Positions 55,003 through 64,000 of a stretch of DNA of 64,000 nt are shown here, piece by piece. The translations under genes were made by a program, and so were the position numbers. The stretch's first letter is position 1. The number at the start of each line of letters is the position of its first letter. A model generated the notes under the pieces. The model was given only the letters and a program-made list of their open reading frames with translations. It had not been told where the DNA came from and did not search any database. The DNA comes from an uncultured Acetatifactor sp. (GTDB lineage: Bacteria; Bacillota; Clostridia; Lachnospirales; Lachnospiraceae), in contig CAJTVB010000019.1 in NCBI GenBank assembly GCA_910579755.1, forward strand, positions 1-64,000. The letters are read 5' to 3'.

Positions 55003-56192
55003 CTGTTGATCCCAGGGATGAAAAAAGCTTTGAGCTGGCTAGAAATCTGCTTGATGTCCTGTTGGACAATTCCGATTCCGGATACATCAATGTGAATATG
55101 GACGAGCCTTTCGAACTGGGCATGGGGAAAAGCAAAGAATATGCTGATCGCCATGGAAAACTGAGCCTCTATTTCGACTATATGAAAAAACTGCACAGCT
55201 ACTGCCTGAGTCGAAACAGAAAGATGATGATGTGGGGAGACGAAGTACTTCGGGCGCCCGAATATGTATCCCGTTTTCCAAAAGATGTGATACTGCTTGA
55301 CTGGATCTATGAAGGCGATGCCCATTTCGAAGAGCATGCCCGGCTGATGCAGTCCACTGGACTGCAGTTCTGTCTCTGCCCCGGAACCAGTTCCTGGGGC
55401 TCCCTTACAGGACGGTCCGCCAATATGGCCTGCAATATTCGTGATGCCGCCTCCTGTGCCATCCGCTACGGCGGGCTGGGCATTATCACCACCGACTGGG
55501 GAGATCAGGGACACTGGCAGTACATCAGCGCCAGCTATCCCGCCTTTGCTCACACCGGATTATACGCCTGGAGCGGTCCCGGGGATGAGGATTCCCTGAT
55601 TTCTTGGTACTGTAATTGTTTCCTGTACGAAAGTCCCGACGAATCTGCTTATCAGGCAGCCTGGGATCTGGGCAATTACTATCGGCTGGAGAATGCGCCT
55701 CTCTACAACACCACTCTGGCCTTTGCCGTTATGTCCAGCAAATATACTTTTGACTCCGTTGAGGAATTTGACCAAAAGATGGACCGTCTGCTGAAGCTGT
55801 CCGCCAACATAGCCCGCAGCAACAAAATTCCTCCCAGGCCCCAGGTTATTTCCATAGATTACGACGTCCTGTTCTCCTATCTGGAAAAAGTGGACGGCGA
55901 AATCGAACATGCTCAGATCCTCTGTCCGGAAGGAGATCTGATCAGGCAGGAAATGAAAAACGGACTCCGGATGGTCCGCCACGGAATCCGTCTGTATCAC
56001 GCCCTGAAGGAACTTCGAAATGACAGCGCAGTTCTTGGGGAAGAAATGAAGGTATTGTATGATGATCTGGACGATATTCTGAAAGAACATTATCGGCTGT
56101 GGAGCGCCCGGAACCGTTCTGGCGGTTTTGGCAGAAGCACCAACCATATGAATCATCTGCTGGAATTTTACCGCAGAGCCTCTCAGCTTTAA
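55003..56192 (+). pseudogene. GH20-type beta-N-acetylhexosaminidase remnant
   Basis: From LTVDPRDEKSFELARNLLDV onward the frame matches the C-terminal two thirds of a GH20-like enzyme, including the catalytic Asp-Glu pair in VNMDEPFELG and MMWGDEVLRAPEYV, then helical sequence ending FYRRASQL. The N-terminal domain and start are absent; the open frame further left is antisense to GH42. About 395 residues remain. Confidence 0.75.
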
Positions 56193-56273
56193 ACCAAACG
56201 GGGAAGCGTACTCCATGGCAAGCCTGTGCCTACGTCATAGATCTAAAAGGACAATAAGGGAAAAATGAATAAC

Positions 56274-56301
56274 AAAAAACCCCGAAACATCGGGGTTTTT
56301 T
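56274..56301. terminator. Bidirectional terminator between GH20 remnant and tRNAs
   Basis: CCCCG-AAACAT-CGGGG is flanked by AAAAAA and TTTTTT, so it can end transcripts in both directions: the minus-strand tRNAs and the plus-strand GH20 remnant. Confidence 0.85.
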
Positions 56302-56304
56302 GAG

Positions 56305-56376
56305 AGGCGCAGACCGGATTTGAACCGGTGAATCAGGGTGTTGCAGACCCACGCCTTACCACTTGGCTACTGCGCC
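56305..56376 (-). tRNA. tRNA-Cys (GCA)
   Basis: The 72-base gene folds as a cloverleaf with acceptor GGCGCAG/CTGCGCC, anticodon loop CTGCAAC giving GCA, T arm with GGTTCAAATCC, and U at the discriminator position as expected for tRNA-Cys. CCA is not encoded. Confidence 0.95.
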
Positions 56377-56416
56377 TTATCATATACTTTATTCTATGCT
56401 GACTTCCTCAATAAAA

Positions 56417-56488
56417 TGACTCCAACGGGAATCGAACCCGTGTTACCGCCGTGAAAGGGCGATGTCTTAACCGCTTGACCATGGAGCC
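56417..56488 (-). tRNA. tRNA-Glu (UUC)
   Basis: The 72-base gene has acceptor GGCTCCA/TGGAGTC (one wobble), anticodon loop CTTTCAC giving UUC, and T arm GGGTTCGATTCCC. CCA is not encoded. It lies 40 bases upstream of tRNA-Cys, likely in one transcript. Confidence 0.95.
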
Positions 56489-56639
56489 GCTTCTCTCACG
56501 CCTTCCCGGCTGATTCTCTTTAAGATAATCTTGTTGATTACCTAACGAAAGTATTCTATCACATCCGCCTTTACTTGGCAAGAGGGAATTTTACTTTTTT
56601 ATATTTTTTGCCAACGGTTCAGCCATGCAGCAATTCACT

Positions 56640-56922
56640 TAACCGCGCGTGGGCGCTTGCGCACAAAGCACAATAAGTATGCCGCCTGCCTGATCTCCAG
56701 TCCCCTGGCCATACCCAGAGATTCGAGCTGCGCCTGAAAAGCGGCAAAGCTTTCCTCCGGTGTGAAGCCGACTGTCAGAGGACACGCAAACAGCCTGAAT
56801 GTTCACATTCTGTATCGCTTTCATATCTTCCCGTAAGGTTTCTTCATCCTCCCCATGCAGCCAGAGATAGAGAAAATATAATTTCCCTGTTGTCCTTTCA
56901 GCAGATGTTCCACTCTGTCCAT
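56640..56922 (-). pseudogene. N-terminal remnant of a glycosyl hydrolase, frameshifted
   Basis: ATG at 56922, with GGAG eight bases upstream, opens MDRVEHLLKGQQGNYIF. The continuation LYLWLHGEDEETLREDMKAI is in another frame, and a third segment, LTVGFTPEESFAAFQAQLES, is in yet another before the stop near 56640. The first part resembles the N-terminus of GH106-like hydrolases; the last part is not recognised and may be from another gene. The flanks 56489-56639 and 56923-57084 hold nothing else. Confidence 0.55.
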
Positions 56923-57084
56923 TTTTATATCTCCATACGCAAAAGAAAACTATTGATTCCCTGATTTAAATCATCATACCGTGAATGTTGTATTCTTTAT
57001 ATCACAATGAAATTTTTTAGAAAAATTACCACCAATACTTTATGTTTATGATAAAAAAGCAGATAGAAATAAGCTTCCTCATAT

Positions 57085-59367
57085 TCAAGCCCTGCTTTCC
57101 TGTTTCCCATAAACATGCACTCCCGCGCCTGCCTCCTCTTCTCTGCCGTCCGGCAAAATAATTTTTGCTGTTACATTTGCCGGGATCTCCACCGTATAGA
57201 CGATTCCCTCATATGCTTTTTCCCAGCGGCTTACCACCTTCCCGAAGGGACTGATATATTCTGCACATACAGATTTCAGACTGCCTCCCGGCACCGGGGC
57301 TATTGTCAGCCGGTTCTCCCCTTCCACGCGGATACCTGCCGCCGTATCAAACAGCCACTGGCAGACTGCACCGGGAGAATAATGATTCTGGCTTAAATTC
57401 CCCTCCCAATTCTCCCAGATGGTGGTGGCGCCCTCCAGAACCTCCGCAAGCCATCCCGGTTTCCTGGTGTTTTCCAGCATTTTATAAGCCGTTTCTGCTT
57501 CTCCCGCTTCTGTCAGCGCCCGCAGCAGGAAGGGCGTAGACAGAAATCCGGTTCCCACACAATAGTTGTAATGCTCCACCGCCTGAACCAGACGCTTCCG
57601 GGCATCCTTCTTCGCATCTCCCTCCAGCAGCCCCAGTGCAAGCGGCCTGACCAGCTTTGCCTGCCGGTCTGTGTCAAGAGCGCCTGTCTTTACAAACAGG
57701 GCGTCGTAGGCTGCCTTTGCTCCTTTGGCCGTCCTCAGGCAACGTTCCCGCACGCTGTCTTTGCCCAGAATATCCGCTATCTCTCCAATGGTTTCCATTG
57801 CATAATACAGATACGCGGTGCATTCCTCCGGGTGCCTTGCCTGTGCGCCGTATACCTTGTCACGAAATTCCTCCGGCTCCAGCCATTCACCCAGATGAAC
57901 ACCTTTTTCATACGTATAGGCATTGTTGGGGTTCGCTCTGGCCGCCCTTTTATCCTTCATGCCCAGATGCGTCATGAGATAATCCGCATATTTCTCCACC
58001 ATGGGCCAGGTCTGTTCCAAAATCTGCCGATCTCCATAGCGTTTATAATAACGATAGGGAATCAGATACACTGCGTCCGCCCAGCCCACGGAGGAGCCGG
58101 TGGATTTATACATCATTTCCACGCCCTGATAGGGAAGAACCGCCGGTAGCAGCCCGTCCTTGTACTGGGCGTCCTCCATATCCCTGATCCACTTTTTGAA
58201 AAATGCCGCCGTGTCCATGAGATAGGCCCCTGTGTCGAAGAAGATCTGGGCGTCTCCGGTCCAGCCAAGCCGTTCCCTGGTAGGGCAGTCGGTGGGGATA
58301 TCCAGGAAATTTCCCTTCATACTCCACTTTGTATTCTCCACCAGCCGGTTGATCCTTTCATCCGAACACGCAAAGCTTCCGGTCTCCTCCATGTCCGAGT
58401 AAACTGCTATGGCGGTAAAATCCTCAGGGCAGACTGCCACATCCCCTGTCACCTGCGCATACCGGAACCCGAATACGGCAAAGCTGGTCTTGTAATGATC
58501 CTCTCCGCCGGAGCAGATAAATCGGATTTCCTGTCTGGGGGTGGGAGCCGTTTCGCCGCTTACCTTGTTTGTCAAAAGCTTTTTGACCAGACCAAGCCGG
58601 CTCCAGCCCTTTGAGGGACGAGTCTCCTGGATGCCGGACAGATCAACCCTGCCGTATTCATCCAATATCTCCCCACAGGTAAGCCTGAGCTCCTGTCCGA
58701 CTTTGCCCTTCACTTTAAACTCCAGATATCCGGCGATGTTCTGGCCAAAATCCAATACCCTGACGCCGTCCTTCCCCTGCAGCAGCACTGGCGTAAAGCG
58801 CTCCTTCTCCCGAACCGGTACATTGTTGGATGCCGTCAGCTTTACGCCATTCCGGGAGGCATCCTCCGTTTTTCCAATACCGGCCTTCCCGGGACCGTCC
58901 ACCACTCTGGCAGTGCCTCCGTAACCGGGCTTTCGGCGGGCATCGTAAATTTCTCCGTCCTTTAAATCGGCAAACCGGATCGGGCCGTCGCTGCACCATT
59001 CCCAGGAATCGTCAGTTGCATAGGTTAAAAGCGTACCATCTGTCAAAGTGACCTCCAGCTGTGCCTTCACGCTGGTCTGAACCCCATAGACATTTGTGAC
59101 GCCGAAAGCAGCGCTGCTGCCCCGATACCAGCCGTCTGCCAGACGGAGCTCCAAAGTAACATCTTTTTTTCTCTCCTGCACCAGGGCTGTCACATCATAG
59201 GTCTGGTACTGAATACGCCTGCGATAATCCGTCATTCCGGGTGCCAGAATGAAATCCTCCAGGCGTGTTCCGTTTAGTGTCACATCATACACACTCCGGG
59301 CGGAGGCATAAAGCCTTGCCTTTGCCACAGACTGTTTCAGGGAAAATGTGCGCCTGAAGCAGTCCAC
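57085..59367 (-). CDS. GH78 alpha-L-rhamnosidase, 5'-truncated
   Basis: A 760-residue frame starting GTG (VDCFRRTFSL), where GH78 proteins normally have a further N-terminal domain of about 120-150 residues. The remaining domains are intact: Bac_rhamnosid N domain (NGTRLEDFILAPGMTDYRRR), the catalytic barrel with IPTDCPTRERLGWTGDAQ and a C-terminal beta domain. The frame is closed by a stop at 59401-59403 and no ribosome site or promoter is seen, so expression is doubtful. It abuts the truncated AraC gene. Confidence 0.85.
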   Translation of the reverse strand: MDCFRRTFSLKQSVAKARLYASARSVYDVTLNGTRLEDFILAPGMTDYRRRIQYQTYDVTALVQERKKDVTLELRLADGWYRGSSAAFGVTNVYGVQTSVKAQLEVTLTDGTLLTYATDDSWEWCSDGPIRFADLKDGEIYDARRKPGYGGTARVVDGPGKAGIGKTEDASRNGVKLTASNNVPVREKERFTPVLLQGKDGVRVLDFGQNIAGYLEFKVKGKVGQELRLTCGEILDEYGRVDLSGIQETRPSKGWSRLGLVKKLLTNKVSGETAPTPRQEIRFICSGGEDHYKTSFAVFGFRYAQVTGDVAVCPEDFTAIAVYSDMEETGSFACSDERINRLVENTKWSMKGNFLDIPTDCPTRERLGWTGDAQIFFDTGAYLMDTAAFFKKWIRDMEDAQYKDGLLPAVLPYQGVEMMYKSTGSSVGWADAVYLIPYRYYKRYGDRQILEQTWPMVEKYADYLMTHLGMKDKRAARANPNNAYTYEKGVHLGEWLEPEEFRDKVYGAQARHPEECTAYLYYAMETIGEIADILGKDSVRERCLRTAKGAKAAYDALFVKTGALDTDRQAKLVRPLALGLLEGDAKKDARKRLVQAVEHYNYCVGTGFLSTPFLLRALTEAGEAETAYKMLENTRKPGWLAEVLEGATTIWENWEGNLSQNHYSPGAVCQWLFDTAAGIRVEGENRLTIAPVPGGSLKSVCAEYISPFGKVVSRWEKAYEGIVYTVEIPANVTAKIILPDGREEEAGAGVHVYGKQESRA

Positions 59368-59380
59368 CGGGCAACGCTCC

Positions 59381-60546
59381 TTCCCATGCTGCCACGAGCT
59401 TTATCTATGGAGCTATGACAGCTCTTTTCATCTAATTGACAGCAACTGCCCCACACAGGCAGTGGTGAATGATCTGTTTGTTATGAATCACCGCCGGACA
59501 GAATTTGACGCTCAGATCGCAGCCCACAATACGCCTATCCTTTTTACCAATGAAATGGGGCTGATGTGGGTAGTGGCGCCTCGGTTTGAAGCCGACGAGC
59601 TTGTGCAGCATTATGTGCTGGGCCCGTTTTTTGTGGATAATATTCCTCCCCAAATTCTGGAAGCGAGCTGAACAGGCACGACCTAAGCCTTTCTTTACGT
59701 CAGGAGTTCTTACGCTTTTTGCGGAAATTGCCAATCATCAGCCTGAACCGTATCTTTGAGTATGCAGTCATGCTGCATTTTTGTGTCACCGGCGAAAAAA
59801 TTACGATCAGCGACCTGCGCTATTATGAAAATACTCAGCAGTCTGCAGGGCTCTATATACAGCGCGAAATGCCGGATGCCCACGGCACCTACGAGGGAGA
59901 GCAGGAGATGCTTCGGATGGTCCGGGAGGGCGATCTGAACTATCAGGCGCATATGGACAAACTGTCGGTGACAGGGCATCTGGGTAAATTAAGTAATGGC
60001 AATCCTCTGCGGCAGATGAAAAATACGGTGCTGGTGTGCATCACCCTGTTTTCCCGAGCCGCCATCGAGGGAGGCCTGACGCCCGAGGTTTCCTATACCC
60101 TGACCGACTATTATTTCCAAAGTGTGGAAGCCTGCAGCGCCATTACCGATCTGGTGGAAATCGCACATACAATGCAGGCGGATTTTATCGGCCGGGTACA
60201 CCGCTGTCGTACCGGCAATCTCTCCCGGCCCATTCGGGACTGCTGCGAGTATATCAGTCTGCACTTAGAGGATAAGCTGACTTTGGCTGCGCTGGCACAG
60301 CAGACAGGCTACACCGAAAACTATCTGAGCAAAAAATTCAAGCGGGAGATGAATTTGACTCCGATAGAGTACATCCGCAAAGAGCGCCTGGAGCGCGCCG
60401 CCCTCTTACTGGGCACCACCCATGAGAATGTGCAGGATATCAGCGAGCGGCTGCAATTCTGCTCCCAGAGCTATTTTGCGGATCATTTCCGCAGGCTTTT
60501 CGGCTGCAGTCCCACAGAATATCGACAGCAGAACCCGGCAGGTTAG
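59381..60546 (+). pseudogene. AraC-family regulator, 5'-truncated and frameshifted
   Basis: The first frame (to a TGA at 59669-59671) encodes the sensing domain from CHELYLWSYDSSFHLIDSN to FFVDNIPPQILEAS. The text continues in another frame (LSLSLRQEFLRFLRKLPIIS) into a complete C-terminal HTH pair (LTLAALAQQTGYTENYLSKKF, QDISERLQFCSQSYFADHF). The start is missing because the GH78 5' end is joined at about 59380. A shorter protein from 59719 could be made only if translation restarts. Confidence 0.8.
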
Positions 60547-62870
60547 CCGCCAATGTCCGCAGGCTTCCTGATCTTCTGTAATGCAGCGTTCAGGCTCTTG
60601 ATCTCATCTCCCGAAATGGCGTCTCCCGCCTGCTTTAAGATGCTCTGAACGGTCATTTTGGCAAGCATTTTCTGCAGTACCGGATTGTCGCCGGCAGACT
60701 GAGCCACGTCGCCGCGGCTCGCCTTCGCCTTTTCCATCATTCTGCCAAGGATTGCGGCGCCAGCGGGTGATGCCATAATCTCACCCATCGTATCCTGAAT
60801 AGAGAAGCAATCGGGATCCAGCTCCTCCTTATCAAACCAGTTGACCACCTCATCCCGCTTTATCATTCGGTACGAAGGATCCGGATCTGTTACTTTTCGG
60901 ATTGTAATCTTATCATATACATCCGGCCCGGCAGCATCCACTGTCATGGCAGCATCCGCTTCCGTCTTACATCCGGCTTCTATGGTATGTTCTCCGCTTA
61001 TGGGAACCTGAAACGTAAATATTCTGTTTCCCGTCTTTGTCTCCACAAGGCTTCCATCCACAAAGAGGCTCACCTCCGGCTGATTGGAATATACCTTGAT
61101 CTCCGTATTCTCTTCTGCGCGGTTCACATACCTTCTGCCGCAAATATGGACATAGGGCGCCTTGCTCCAATGTGCTTTATACAGATAAAAGGCATCCTTT
61201 TTGCATTTACGATCCATGGTCACAAGACCCTTCTGGTTCTCCCCATGCTTGCCGCCTTCATCCCTGCCGTCCGCCGCAAAATCAAACAAATTCCATACAT
61301 GTGTGGCCCAAAGATAAGGGCGTTTTTCAATCATTTGAAGCAGATGCTCATGATAAACGCATTGATAGGTTTCACTATAATCCCCTCGTTCCGGCAAAGG
61401 ACTCTGATACTGAGGATTGGCATCCGCACCATACTCCGAAAAGCCCATGACACGGTCAGGAAATTTCTGATGATAAGCATCAAAAAATTCCTCATTTTCA
61501 GAAAGCTCTCCCACATACCAGCCATAATACAAATTGTAAGAGCCAATATCCGCAATGGAAATCAGCGGGCTGTCTGTTTCCAGCATGAACACATGGGCCA
61601 TGGTAGTCGGCCTGACAGCATCCATGGAATGACACAAATCATTCAACAGACGATGGTTTTCCAGCAGATCTTCCATGGCATCTGTAGATGCCATGGCGCT
61701 GCTACTGGCTGTGATCTCATTGGACAGCCCCCAGCATACAATAGACGGATGATTATAGCACTGTGTAATCAGCTCCCGCATCTGGTCAAGAGTGTTCCTG
61801 CGGCCATTTGGCATGTGCTGGGTGATGTATGGGATTTCCGCCCAGACGATCAGCCCATTTTCATCACAAAGGTCATAAAATTCCTGTGCGTGCTGATAAT
61901 GAGCCAGTCGAACCGTGTTTGCGCCAATCTCCTTGATGATCTCCATATCTTCTTTATGTTCTTTTATGGTCAGGGCGTTTCCAAGGCCCGCGCGGTCCTG
62001 ATGGCGGCTCACCCCCCGTAACGGATAGGATCTGCCGTTTAAGAAAAAGCCTTTTTCCGCGTCAAAGGCTATGGTGCGGCATCCAAACCGGGACTGCACC
62101 TGATCCACTGCCTCACCATCCTCTATCAGCTCCGCCGCTGTTGTATAAAGGAAAGGATCCTCCACGCCATCCCAAAGGTGCACATTCTCCAGAGTAAATA
62201 CTGCAGCTGCTTTTCCGTCTGTGACTTCTGCGTCCAAAGTCAGCCTGTTATCCGCAGCCGTCCCATTATCAGCTGCTGACCGGCTGCTAATGGAAAAATG
62301 CACACTCCGGGCCGTGCCGCAGATCCATGCCTCCACTGTCACTTCCGCCAGATCCCCCTGTACAACAGGTGTCACCTTGATACCAGGCGTTCCGTCCTTT
62401 TCCAGTTCAAAATGACTGGCAGGCACGCAGATCAGATTCACATCCCGATACAGACCGCCATAGAAGGTAAAATCCGCTTTCTGAGGATATACCCTGTCGT
62501 TGGCGGAATTATCCACTGCAACACAGATCCGGTTTTCTTCCTGCAGCGCTTCTGTAATGTCTATCCGGAAGGTAGAATAACCGCCCTCATGAGTCCCAAG
62601 CTGCTTTCCGTTCACAGATACTGCCGCCGACATGGCCGCACCGCAAAACTCCAGAAAAACAAGGCCGCCCTCCTCATAAAACTCCGGTTTCCTAAAATCC
62701 TTGATATACAGACAAGTGCCGCGATAATAGTCGTTGCCGCCATCCTGCCCATCCGCCGCATTCCACGTATGGGGCAGCGTCACGGACTCCCATTCCATGG
62801 TTTTTGCGGCAGACAGATCCGCTGCTTTTACAAAATACCAGTCTTTATTAAAATTTTCTGTCAATCTCAT
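60543..62870 (-). CDS. GH2 beta-galactosidase-like glycosidase
   Basis: A 775-residue GH2 enzyme. The sugar-binding domain starts WYFVKAADLSAAK with LPHTWNAADGQDGGNDYYRG; the immunoglobulin-like domain and the TIM barrel follow, with acid/base glutamate in GLSNEITAS and nucleophile glutamate in GFSEYGAD. An extra helical C-terminal segment follows (about 690-775). No signal peptide, so it acts on imported sugars. It overlaps the upstream GH2 gene by four bases (ATGA) and the AraC remnant tail by four bases. Confidence 0.92.
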   Translation of the reverse strand: MRLTENFNKDWYFVKAADLSAAKTMEWESVTLPHTWNAADGQDGGNDYYRGTCLYIKDFRKPEFYEEGGLVFLEFCGAAMSAAVSVNGKQLGTHEGGYSTFRIDITEALQEENRICVAVDNSANDRVYPQKADFTFYGGLYRDVNLICVPASHFELEKDGTPGIKVTPVVQGDLAEVTVEAWICGTARSVHFSISSRSAADNGTAADNRLTLDAEVTDGKAAAVFTLENVHLWDGVEDPFLYTTAAELIEDGEAVDQVQSRFGCRTIAFDAEKGFFLNGRSYPLRGVSRHQDRAGLGNALTIKEHKEDMEIIKEIGANTVRLAHYQHAQEFYDLCDENGLIVWAEIPYITQHMPNGRRNTLDQMRELITQCYNHPSIVCWGLSNEITASSSAMASTDAMEDLLENHRLLNDLCHSMDAVRPTTMAHVFMLETDSPLISIADIGSYNLYYGWYVGELSENEEFFDAYHQKFPDRVMGFSEYGADANPQYQSPLPERGDYSETYQCVYHEHLLQMIEKRPYLWATHVWNLFDFAADGRDEGGKHGENQKGLVTMDRKCKKDAFYLYKAHWSKAPYVHICGRRYVNRAEENTEIKVYSNQPEVSLFVDGSLVETKTGNRIFTFQVPISGEHTIEAGCKTEADAAMTVDAAGPDVYDKITIRKVTDPDPSYRMIKRDEVVNWFDKEELDPDCFSIQDTMGEIMASPAGAAILGRMMEKAKASRGDVAQSAGDNPVLQKMLAKMTVQSILKQAGDAISGDEIKSLNAALQKIRKPADIGG

Positions 62871-64000
62871 ATATCATCCCTCCAGTTTAAGCCGCATGTC
62901 CCCGGGCATGTCACCAATTCTGCCAAAACCGGCTCACAGCCCGGTGCGCAGACCGTAATGACTGCTTTTCCCGATTCGGTTCCTGCCCGCAGGACTGCCT
63001 GCGCCCGTCCATAATAAGTCCTGTGCCGATTGTCCACATAGCTTTCCGTTGTGCAGGGTGCGGCGCTGCCAAAACCAGCCAGCACGGCCGTGCCCTCTAC
63101 GGTCAACGTTATCTCGCGATCCATGCCGGTTTCAAGAACGTTGTTTTCACCCCTCAGATCGATATCCAGATAACAAAGATCCTGTCCATCAGCAGTCATT
63201 TCTGTTTTATCCGGTGTCAGCGTCAGGTGAATATCTCCCTGTGCGCTCTGCAGAACATCACGGCCCAGTTCATTTCCCTCTGCATCGTAAGCGACAGCAG
63301 TCAGTATCCCGGGACGATATATAGTACTAAATCCTGCCTGGCATTCCACCAGGGACTGTCTCCCCAAAGAGGTACCGTCCTGTATCAGCTCCACCTCCGC
63401 TCCGCCGGAATAGACAACGATTTCTGCCGTGCGGCCTTCACATCCAGCCCAGGACCAGCTGTGCACCGCATCGGAAAAACGCCAGGCGCTGATGATATGG
63501 TTCTCCCCTGCGTGGGTGAGCGGTTCCACACCGATATAAGGTCCTCTTTCCAGCCCATAGACAACCTTATTCAGCCAAACCTCCGGACGAGGATGCCCCA
63601 GTATATCAATGACACCACAGCCTGCCAGAAGATCCGGATACCCGCCGTCCTTCTCACCCACGGAATCATAGCAGAACATTCCTATCCCGGCCTCTCCGAT
63701 ATAATCCCAGCCAGTCCAGATAAAATCGCCCACAGAATAGGAACAGGCCGTCACATGCTGCCAGTTCTGGTATATCCTTTGGGGTAAGGTTTCTGCGCCG
63801 ACGGATACCCGATCCGGATACTCACGGGCATCCAGCTCATAACGGGTAATCGCATAATTATAGCCGGCAATATCCAGCGCCGCATAGGCGTCCTCACTTA
63901 AGATCCTGGCAATCTCCTGCTTGACAACAGCCTGCTGCTGTTCTTTCATCATGACCATCATCCTGTTAAACATCTCGCTGCCCACAAGCTTGCCGTTTTG
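62867..64000 (-). CDS. GH2-family glycosidase, C-terminal part (runs off window)
   Basis: The frame stays open to the right edge, so the true start lies outside. What is visible is the end of a GH2 barrel (SVGDFIWTGWDYIGEAGIGM) and a DUF4982-type domain. Bacterial immunoglobulin-like domains follow (LTLTPDKTEMTADGQDLCY). This matches large beta-galactosidases of gut bacteria. Its stop overlaps the start of the next GH2 gene, so both belong to one operon. Confidence 0.85.
   Translation of the reverse strand, partial: QNGKLVGSEMFNRMMVMMKEQQQAVVKQEIARILSEDAYAALDIAGYNYAITRYELDAREYPDRVSVGAETLPQRIYQNWQHVTACSYSVGDFIWTGWDYIGEAGIGMFCYDSVGEKDGGYPDLLAGCGVIDILGHPRPEVWLNKVVYGLERGPYIGVEPLTHAGENHIISAWRFSDAVHSWSWAGCEGRTAEIVVYSGGAEVELIQDGTSLGRQSLVECQAGFSTIYRPGILTAVAYDAEGNELGRDVLQSAQGDIHLTLTPDKTEMTADGQDLCYLDIDLRGENNVLETGMDREITLTVEGTAVLAGFGSAAPCTTESYVDNRHRTYYGRAQAVLRAGTESGKAVITVCAPGCEPVLAELVTCPGTCGLNWRDDI

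Overview
The window reads as a chromosomal segment of a moderately GC-rich, sporulating, glycan-foraging Clostridium relative, most likely Lachnospiraceae. This is inferred from a PdaA-type spore-cortex deacetylase, an S-box (SAM-I) leader on metK, LplABC-type sugar uptake genes, the DUF951 and DUF5060 protein types, and the density of carbohydrate genes. Species cannot be fixed from sequence alone.

Layout. Positions 1-21.7 kb are mostly housekeeping genes: guaA, pdaA-like, an OGG1-type DNA glycosylase, a hybrid histidine kinase, proC, a SpoU-type rRNA methyltransferase, pfkA, dnaE, metK under a SAM riboswitch, murA, a LysM/M23 peptidase, a Y-family polymerase and a flavin reductase. Positions 21.8-34.5 kb are mixed accessory DNA: a DUF5060/DUF5605 glycosidase-like protein, a broken glycerol-kinase-like gene fused head-to-head to a broken LacI regulator, a heterodimeric ABC exporter with its MarR regulator, an AAA/PD-(D/E)XK protein coupled to a sirtuin, and a HicB-DinB fusion beside a metallo-beta-lactamase remnant.

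Positions 34.5-53.9 kb are a carbohydrate island. Locus A (44.7 to 34.6 kb, minus strand) runs Gfo/Idh oxidoreductase, SGNH esterase, solute-binding lipoprotein, two permeases, FSA-type transaldolase, SIS isomerase, two YjbQ-family (UPF0047) proteins and an FGGY kinase. An AraC regulator, a GH106-like hydrolase and a DeoR regulator lie beside it. Locus B (49.8 to 53.9 kb) has an amidohydrolase, an L-fucose/arabinose-isomerase-like protein, a third YjbQ protein and an archaeal-type triosephosphate isomerase. The two loci carry complementary enzymes (kinase and aldolase in A, aldose-ketose isomerase and TIM in B), and both contain the poorly understood YjbQ family. They may be two halves of one undescribed sugar pathway. 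The third YjbQ copy has four otherwise shared histidines changed to tyrosine.

Positions 54.0-60.5 kb are decaying DNA around two tRNA genes (Cys, Glu): remnants of a flavodoxin, GH42, GH20, another hydrolase, a 5'-truncated GH78 and a broken AraC regulator. In three separate places two genes that both lost their 5' ends sit head to head (about 24.56, 55.0 and 59.38 kb). This is the signature of one product of inversions between co-oriented genes, or of deletions over divergent promoters. The window ends in two coupled GH2 beta-galactosidase-type genes, the second running off the edge.
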